A stretch of 64,000 nucleotides of DNA. It comes from JARFVT01 sp036677425 (lineage in GTDB: Bacteria > Pseudomonadota > Alphaproteobacteria > UBA8366 > Aestuariispiraceae). Below the pieces are notes generated by a model. That model saw nothing but the letters and a program-made list of their open reading frames with translations, was not told the origin of the DNA and made no database searches. The translations under genes and the position numbers were made by a program. The DNA is taken from positions 1,364,001 through 1,428,000 of the forward strand of contig JARFVT010000013.1 in the NCBI GenBank assembly GCA_036677425.1, read 5' to 3'. Below are positions 58,701 to 64,000 of the stretch, piece by piece (position 1 is the first letter of the stretch; each line of letters starts with the position of its first letter).

Positions 58701-59543
58701 TTAAAATGATAAAGAATATATCATACGCATGGAAGTTAAGAAGAGGAATAATGCAAAGGCTTTTTTTAATAATTTAGGTGATATAACATGCGCTAATTTA
58801 ACCCCAATCGGCGCTGATAAAATAGTCGCAGGGACAATCAAGAAAAAACCAATCATATTAACATAACCAATTGAGCCAATTGGCCTATCTTCAATCCCGA
58901 TGCCTGTTATTATAAAACCAATAGCACCAGGAACGGCAATTAATAAACCAATAGCCGCTGCTGTACCAACTGCACGCCTTATAGGATACCCACATGCCGA
59001 TAATACCGGCACGGAAAATGTGCCGCCACCAATACCCGCCAAGGCAGAAACACCGCCAATAAATATCGCAATTGCATATTTTAAAAAACCCGTTGGTAAT
59101 TTATTAGATGATGAGGACCAACCATCTGGTTTAAAAGCCATATTCATGGCAACCAATAAAGCCAGTATGGCAAATATAGCAATCAAAATATAACCCTGTA
59201 TAAAACCAGCCAAGCCAGCACCAATTACAACCCCCAGAGAAATGGCACCAGCCCAGCTTTTTATTAAATTAATATCAACATTGCCGCGTTTATAATGGGC
59301 GTGAGTGGAGCTTATTGATGTGGCAATTATCGTCATTAATGACGTGCCAACTGCCATATGCATCTTAATATTTTCATCAATCCCTAAATAACTTAATATA
59401 TAAAAAAGCACTGGAACTATAATAATACCGCCGCCAACACCCAATAATCCAGCCATAACTCCCGCAATGGCCCCAGTTGCCAGCATGGAAAATAATAATG
59501 GTAATAAATTGATTATATCAATTTCAAAATCTAACATATACAC
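58701..59543 (-). CDS. Sulfite exporter TauE/SafE family permease
   Basis: A 280-residue inner-membrane protein with about eight helices and the two internal repeats typical of the family: GVMAGLLGVGGGIIIVPVLF near residue 30 and VSALAGIGGGTFSVPVLSAC near residue 165. MAVGTSLMTIIATSISSTHA follows the first. Members export sulfite, sulfoacetate or similar anions. The actual substrate is not evident from the neighbours. The start may be ATG 59543 or the methionine two codons later. Confidence 0.88.
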   Translation of the reverse strand: MYMLDFEIDIINLLPLLFSMLATGAIAGVMAGLLGVGGGIIIVPVLFYILSYLGIDENIKMHMAVGTSLMTIIATSISSTHAHYKRGNVDINLIKSWAGAISLGVVIGAGLAGFIQGYILIAIFAILALLVAMNMAFKPDGWSSSSNKLPTGFLKYAIAIFIGGVSALAGIGGGTFSVPVLSACGYPIRRAVGTAAAIGLLIAVPGAIGFIITGIGIEDRPIGSIGYVNMIGFFLIVPATILSAPIGVKLAHVISPKLLKKAFALFLFLTSMRMIYSLSF

Positions 59544-59559
59544 TCTGATTCAAATTATA

Positions 59560-60444
59560 TTAAAGCCGCCGCACTGAGGTTATTTTTTTATTATCAACTT
59601 TTAAAATATGGCTGCAAATATGATTAAATGGCGCATATGACACCATCATATCAGTTGCATTAGCATGCAATAACATATTATTATCGCAATAAATAGCCAC
59701 ATGACCACGCCAAAATATTAAGTCACCATATTTTAATATTGAAATATCATTAGTAAAGTTAACTTGAACACCGATATTATTTTCCTGCATATCACTATCC
59801 CGTAATACAGCATACCCAGCACGGCGCAAGGCTATTTGCACTAATCCAGAACAATCTATGCCAAGACTGCTATTGCCACCCCATAAATATGGAATATTTA
59901 TAAATTGCTTAGCCGTAGCGACAAAGTCATCTTCAAAATCATCAAGTTCACAAATATGTTTTGAAAAAACCCATGCGTCTTTTAATATCAGCTTACCATT
60001 ATCACCATATTTAAAAAATTCAATTTTCCTAAAATCTTTATATTTATCAATCACCTTAAGCCTGCTTGTCATTGATAAATAACCAAGCGGGGGTATTTTA
60101 ATATTTGGTTTAGGAAAAATTATTGTTCGCAATGCTGAAACTTGAATATTAGCCTGATAAACCTGTGGCGAAAGGCCAGATATTTGGCAATAACCAACAT
60201 AGCCATCACGGCAATTTTGCACCCATGCCCAGCCACTTTTTACTTCAAAAACCTTTACTTTATCGCCAAAAATTAATTGACAAGACTGGTTATGACCATT
60301 GCTGGCATTAAGCCTTAATGATAATATATGACAATTAACCTGCATTATTATCGCTTCAATAAAATTATCAGATACAACCTTATTTTTAAGAGATATATCG
60401 GCAAGATCATCGCGCCAAGCATTTAATCTTTTATCTAATGGCAT
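59560..60444 (-). CDS. NlpC/P60 family cell-wall peptidase with SH3 domain
   Basis: A 294-residue protein. An N-terminal SH3b-like region (about 35-115, including FEVKSGWAWVQNCRDGYVGY) precedes the NlpC/P60 domain. The catalytic cysteine is in YLWGGNSSLGIDCSGLV (C198), with histidines in FWRGHVAIYC (H248) and LLHAN (H260). It cleaves gamma-D-glutamyl peptide bonds in peptidoglycan. No clear signal peptide is visible, as is common for this alphaproteobacterial group. It follows the histidine kinase by 14 bases. Confidence 0.9.
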   Translation of the reverse strand: MPLDKRLNAWRDDLADISLKNKVVSDNFIEAIIMQVNCHILSLRLNASNGHNQSCQLIFGDKVKVFEVKSGWAWVQNCRDGYVGYCQISGLSPQVYQANIQVSALRTIIFPKPNIKIPPLGYLSMTSRLKVIDKYKDFRKIEFFKYGDNGKLILKDAWVFSKHICELDDFEDDFVATAKQFINIPYLWGGNSSLGIDCSGLVQIALRRAGYAVLRDSDMQENNIGVQVNFTNDISILKYGDLIFWRGHVAIYCDNNMLLHANATDMMVSYAPFNHICSHILKVDNKKITSVRRL

Positions 60445-60458
60445 TATATTTTATTGGC

Positions 60459-61259
60459 TTAGGCATTATTATCATTATCAGTGTTTTTTATATTAATTTT
60501 TAAAGTAGCAACCGTTCCAATTTTTTCTTGGCTTCTAATTTCAAAACCAATACCCATTTCCTCGGTTAATCTGGTTACAATTGCAAGCCCAAGGCCAGAA
60601 CCATCTTTATTATTGTCAATATGATAATCGCTCTTATTAAATGGTTTAATAAATTCAATAAGATCTTCGGGAGACATGCCAAAACCATTATCTTGGATAA
60701 CCAATATAACGGCACCATCAACCGCATCAACCTTGGCCTTTACTTCAACTTTGCCACCATCAGGAGTAAATTTTATGGCATTTGATACCAAATTAAATAT
60801 CACCTGCTGCAATCTAACCGGATCAACTTTTATTATGGGAAAATCATCAGAAATATTTACCTCAATATCCACGCCAAGGTCATCGGATAACATTTCTAAT
60901 TGGGTTAGTGTTTTATCAAAAACATCAGAAATATTCACATCAGTAATATTTTTAGCTGAGGAAATATTAAGTTCATTATTACAAATTTTTAATAAATATT
61001 CTGCAGCTTCATGAATATTTGCGGCATAATCTTTATATTTTGGGTTGCTATGCTCACCAAGAATTTCAGACATTAGCATTTCTGAAAACCCCAAAATTGA
61101 ATTCAAAGGGTTTTTAATTTCATGGGATAACTCTTTAAGGCGTAAATTGGCTATTTTTTTATCTACCCTCGACTGCTCTAGCGTAACAACAAGCGCAGAT
61201 TCGGCTTGCCTTAATGCAATTCTATATTCATTTATTTTATCTTCAATGTTCTTTACCAT
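60459..61259 (-). CDS. Sensor histidine kinase (soluble)
   Basis: About 266 residues. A short coiled N terminus is followed by the H box LKELSHEIKNPLNSILGFSE (H46), the N box FNLVSNAIKFTPDGG, G1 DNGFGMS and G2 GSGLGLAIVTRL. There is no membrane helix or recognisable sensor domain, so input probably comes from a partner. No response regulator is adjacent. ATG 61259 is used. An upstream in-frame GTG at 61274 is possible. Confidence 0.9.
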   Translation of the reverse strand: MVKNIEDKINEYRIALRQAESALVVTLEQSRVDKKIANLRLKELSHEIKNPLNSILGFSEMLMSEILGEHSNPKYKDYAANIHEAAEYLLKICNNELNISSAKNITDVNISDVFDKTLTQLEMLSDDLGVDIEVNISDDFPIIKVDPVRLQQVIFNLVSNAIKFTPDGGKVEVKAKVDAVDGAVILVIQDNGFGMSPEDLIEFIKPFNKSDYHIDNNKDGSGLGLAIVTRLTEEMGIGFEIRSQEKIGTVATLKINIKNTDNDNNA

Positions 61260-61324
61260 TAAAATAACAATCACTAAGTTATAATAGAAATATTAATAAA
61301 AATTCATTATTACCATATATAATA

Positions 61325-61522
61325 TTATTTAATTACTTTATGCATAATTAAAATAGCAACAGGAACCCAAGCAAGCCCCGCGATGGGGAAATATATTACC
61401 TGCCAAACCCAATTTTCTGGAATAAAATCTGCCCCAATGAACCAAACAGCGCTAAGATATACAACCATCCATAATAAAATAATTAATGCGGCCAAAGCCC
61501 TGCTTGATCGCCCAACAAACAT
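61325..61522 (-). CDS. DUF2842 small membrane protein
   Basis: A 65-residue protein with two helices (AALIILLWMVVYLSAVWFIG and WQVIYFPIAGLAWVPVAILI). The R-rich start, the central ENWVWQVIYFPIAGLAW motif and the length match DUF2842, restricted to alphaproteobacteria. Function unknown. Confidence 0.85.
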   Translation of the reverse strand: MFVGRSSRALAALIILLWMVVYLSAVWFIGADFIPENWVWQVIYFPIAGLAWVPVAILIMHKVIK

Positions 61523-61573
61523 ATAAATATTCCTATATTATAAAGGATTGATAAATTTTACCAAAAAATAACT

Positions 61574-62140
61574 TTAATCGAAAAGCTTATCAATATCTTC
61601 TTGGTTAATAGATGCCTGTGAATCCAATTGTGGGCCTTGCAATAATTTCTCATCATCACTCATTTTGTCCGTTTGATCGCCGAGATCAACCGCCGCATCA
61701 TCAATATCATCTTTGCCCCATATTTCAGCCAATGCCTCTACTCTTTCTTCAACAAAACGCATAGAGCTTATAATTTTACTAACGCGCTGCCCTGTAATAT
61801 CTTGAAAAACACAAGATTCCATAGCAACTATGCTATGATGATTTAACTTATCACATAAATCAGGCAACTCTTCTATGTTGCTTACGGTTTTAATTTTATT
61901 TGCAATATCACTTATTTCTTCCACCGAAGATAAAATAACATCTGTCGCTTTTTCGGTTGCAAGTGTAATTGCATCAAGTTGATCGGCCATACCCTCAAAA
62001 TGCGTTTGATCATTTTGGCGTTGGTACATATGTGATATTTCTTGACGAAACCTTCTTATATATTGCACTAAACTTGAAATTTCTGATTTTAATTTTTCAT
62101 CAGAATTATATTTTTTTTTAGAAACCATGAAGTTTTCCAT
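61574..62140 (-). CDS. cheZ: Chemotaxis phosphatase CheZ
   Basis: A 188-residue helical protein. ESCVFQDITGQRVSKIISSM contains the catalytic D114 and Q118 equivalents of CheZ, which dephosphorylates CheY-P. The C terminus SINQEDIDKLFD is the conserved CheY-binding tail. The N-terminal helix pair fits the family. ATG 62140 or 62128 may be used. Presence of cheZ fits the motor genes at 43-46 kb. Confidence 0.9.
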   Translation of the reverse strand: MENFMVSKKKYNSDEKLKSEISSLVQYIRRFRQEISHMYQRQNDQTHFEGMADQLDAITLATEKATDVILSSVEEISDIANKIKTVSNIEELPDLCDKLNHHSIVAMESCVFQDITGQRVSKIISSMRFVEERVEALAEIWGKDDIDDAAVDLGDQTDKMSDDEKLLQGPQLDSQASINQEDIDKLFD

Positions 62141-62197
62141 TAAATTGTTATGAATTTTAATTACAGGAAATTTATATATTTATCATAACACCATATT

Positions 62198-63514
62198 TTA
62201 TTTACTGCCATTCGATAGAAAGCCAGGAACCATATTTGTTTCACCAAACGGAATATTTACATCTTCCATTTCACCAATTCGATTGGTAGAGTTCTTGTTT
62301 TTTCTGCCGTTCGTATTATATTTTTTATGATTACTTGAATTATTATTACTTTTATCATCATTAGCGTTATTTTTATCCTTACTTGCATTTACCTTTAAAT
62401 CCATATTAAGGATTGGTATTTTTTTACTTATAATTTTTTCAATCGCAATAATATTTTTTGCATCATATTTAGTCGCAATTGTATAGGCAATTCCACTACG
62501 CCCTGCGCGCCCAGTGCGACCAATACGATGAACATAATCTTCCGCATGCATCGGCACATCGTAATTAAACACATGACCAACCGCCTTAATATCAAGCCCG
62601 CGTGCTGCCACATCAGAACAAACCAATATTTTTATTTCGTTCTTTTTGAAGCTATCCAAACATTTCATTCGGCTATATTGATCCATATCGCCATGCAATG
62701 CAGCAACGGAAGGATCATTTTGTTGCAAGCTTTTATAAAGTGATGCCACATCTCGTTTACGATTACAGAATATTAAACAGCTTTCTATGGTTTTATCTTT
62801 TAACCATATATCAAGAATCTGGCGTTTTTTACGACTGTCAACCACAACCAATCCTTGTTTGACGGTATCAGCGGTTGACGATGGCGCATCAACGGTTATT
62901 TCTTTTGGGTTTGATAAAAATTTATCGGCAAGTTTACGTATTTCTTTAGGCATAGTAGCAGAGAACATAACCGTTTGCCGCATTGGTGATGTTAATGATA
63001 AAATTTTCTCTACATCGGGGATAAAGCCCATATCAAGCATGCGGTCAGCTTCGTCAATAACAATTATTTTGGCATCTTTTAGAATAACTTTACCGCGTTC
63101 ACAATGATCAATCAATCGACCAGGTGTGGCAATTAGAACATCAACCCCACGATCAAGCTTGCTTTCCTGTTCACCAAAAGAAACACCGCCAATTAATAGC
63201 GCCATCGATAATTTATGATATTTACCATATATGGCAAAATTATCTGCTACTTGAGCTGCTAATTCCCTTGTTGGTTCTAAAATAATGGTTCGCGGCATTC
63301 GCGCCCGCGCCCGACCGTTGGATAAAATATCAATCAGTGGCAAGGTGAATGACGCAGTCTTACCAGTCCCCTTTTGTGCGCAACCAAGTATATCTCTATT
63401 CATAAAGACATATGGTATTGCTTTTTCCTGAATGGGTGTCGGCGTTTCATATCCTGCATCACTAATGGCACGAAGGGTTTCTTCCCCAAGCCCTAAATCG
63501 GCAAATTTCAACAC
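62198..63514 (-). CDS. DEAD-box RNA helicase, RhlE-like
   Basis: A 438-residue protein with the Q motif (TPIQEKAIPYVF), AQKGTGKTASF (motif I), PTRELAAQ (Ia), DEADRMLDMGF (II), SATMP (III), LVCSDVAARGLD (V) and HRIGRTGRAGRSG (VI). Residues about 385-420 are an Asn/Lys/Ser-rich low-complexity tail, as in RhlE-group helicases that unwind structured RNA during ribosome assembly or decay. It is divergent from the isochorismatase-like gene with a 211-base intergenic region. Confidence 0.94.
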   Translation of the reverse strand: MLKFADLGLGEETLRAISDAGYETPTPIQEKAIPYVFMNRDILGCAQKGTGKTASFTLPLIDILSNGRARARMPRTIILEPTRELAAQVADNFAIYGKYHKLSMALLIGGVSFGEQESKLDRGVDVLIATPGRLIDHCERGKVILKDAKIIVIDEADRMLDMGFIPDVEKILSLTSPMRQTVMFSATMPKEIRKLADKFLSNPKEITVDAPSSTADTVKQGLVVVDSRKKRQILDIWLKDKTIESCLIFCNRKRDVASLYKSLQQNDPSVAALHGDMDQYSRMKCLDSFKKNEIKILVCSDVAARGLDIKAVGHVFNYDVPMHAEDYVHRIGRTGRAGRSGIAYTIATKYDAKNIIAIEKIISKKIPILNMDLKVNASKDKNNANDDKSNNNSSNHKKYNTNGRKNKNSTNRIGEMEDVNIPFGETNMVPGFLSNGSK

Positions 63515-63725
63515 ATAGGCCTTTCCCAGCTATCAATCCTGATCATATTGACAAAACAACTCATAAATATTTGAAGGACGTGAATATTTGTGAATGATAG
63601 GCTTGAAAACCGTAGTGTCAATTACTTTGAAACTTATTATAACAGAAAACACTACCTGCGTTGCAAATTAGCAACAATATATATAGACTAGCCTAAAATA
63701 TAGAACAAATTAATGGTGTAGAAAA

Positions 63726-64000
63726 ATGCTTATAGAACGCGACAATTGTTTATTATTGATAGTTGATATTCAAACGGCTTTCATAAAGGCGATCGATAAT
63801 ATTAACAAGGTAATTAGCAATAATATTATATTATTAAAAACCGCAGAAAAGTTAAACCTGCCCATTGTAATATCAGAACAATACCCAAAAGGTCTTGGCA
63901 ATACGGTTGATGATTTAATTCCCTATGCCAAATCTGCAAAAATTTTAGAAAAAATATATTTTAACTGTAGTAAAGACAAAAATATAGCCGCATATATTAA
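63726..64000 (+). CDS. Isochorismatase-like cysteine hydrolase, 3' end outside window
   Basis: Open from ATG 63726 to the window end (91 codons). NCLLLIVDIQTAFIKAI has the first catalytic aspartate of the family (VDIQ), followed by LPIVISEQYPKGLG and AKILEKIYFNC, where the lysine is the second catalytic residue. Family members hydrolyse amides, vinyl ethers or nicotinamide. The catalytic cysteine lies beyond the window, so the substrate cannot be judged. Confidence 0.85.
   Translation, partial: MLIERDNCLLLIVDIQTAFIKAIDNINKVISNNIILLKTAEKLNLPIVISEQYPKGLGNTVDDLIPYAKSAKILEKIYFNCSKDKNIAAYI

Overview
This is an AT-rich alphaproteobacterial chromosome segment. Evidence for the lineage is the aroA-cmk-rpsA order, an RDD protein beside an Ate/Bpt-type aminoacyltransferase, a CheZ ending in an SQEDIDKLFD-like tail, a small DUF2842 protein and a FYDLN-type zinc-ribbon protein. 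It carries flagellar motor genes and a TRAP carboxylate transporter, so a motile, probably aquatic heterotroph is likely. I cannot name the species.

Positions 1-800 are the left chromosomal flank: the end of a DHDPS-family lyase gene and tRNA-Arg(CCG). About 753-32432 is a foreign island bounded by 99-bp direct repeats made of the 3' part of tRNA-Arg plus downstream sequence. Inside it, two inverted copies (about 2.65 kb each, 977-3633 and 26848-29502) of a plasmid module (RepA-like protein, three iteron-like repeats, TraL, TraJ and TraK-like proteins) enclose 23 kb of cargo. The cargo holds a type IIG restriction-modification gene, a DarT-DarG pair, a five-gene operon (dynamin-like GTPase, tail-anchored small protein, HerA-like ATPase with a glycine zipper, LHH nuclease toxin, SUKH immunity protein), a phage-like regulator/excisionase/integrase cluster, RhuM and a type III restriction-modification operon. 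Outside the right arm lie an IS3-family element, a broken unknown gene and the right repeat.

The island is heavily decayed. Most genes carry one-base indels, usually in homopolymers, while the HerA ATPase, the LHH toxin, its immunity gene and DarT remain open. The 27 kb of conserved genes from cmk onward show no frameshift, so uniform sequencing error is an unlikely explanation.

Positions 32433-34250 hold phage remnants (a PBECR2-like nuclease fragment and an integrase tail abutting a truncated LysR gene) next to tRNA-Ala(GGC). Two neighbouring core-type genes, the FYDLN gene and aroA, contain in-frame stop codons. From 36.3 kb on, the genes look ordinary: cmk, rpsA, an OmpA-like lipoprotein, serine deaminase, a flavin reductase, motA with two motB paralogs, an RDD protein, an aminoacyltransferase, a TRAP transporter, malic enzyme, mgtE, a PhyH dioxygenase, an HD hydrolase, a TauE/SafE permease, an NlpC/P60 peptidase, a histidine kinase, DUF2842, cheZ, a DEAD-box helicase and the start of an isochorismatase-like hydrolase.

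The two observations I rate highest are the GTPase/HerA/toxin/immunity operon (8827-15778) and an outer-membrane protein joining an inverse-autotransporter-like barrel to a formylglycine-generating-enzyme-like domain (55885-57876).
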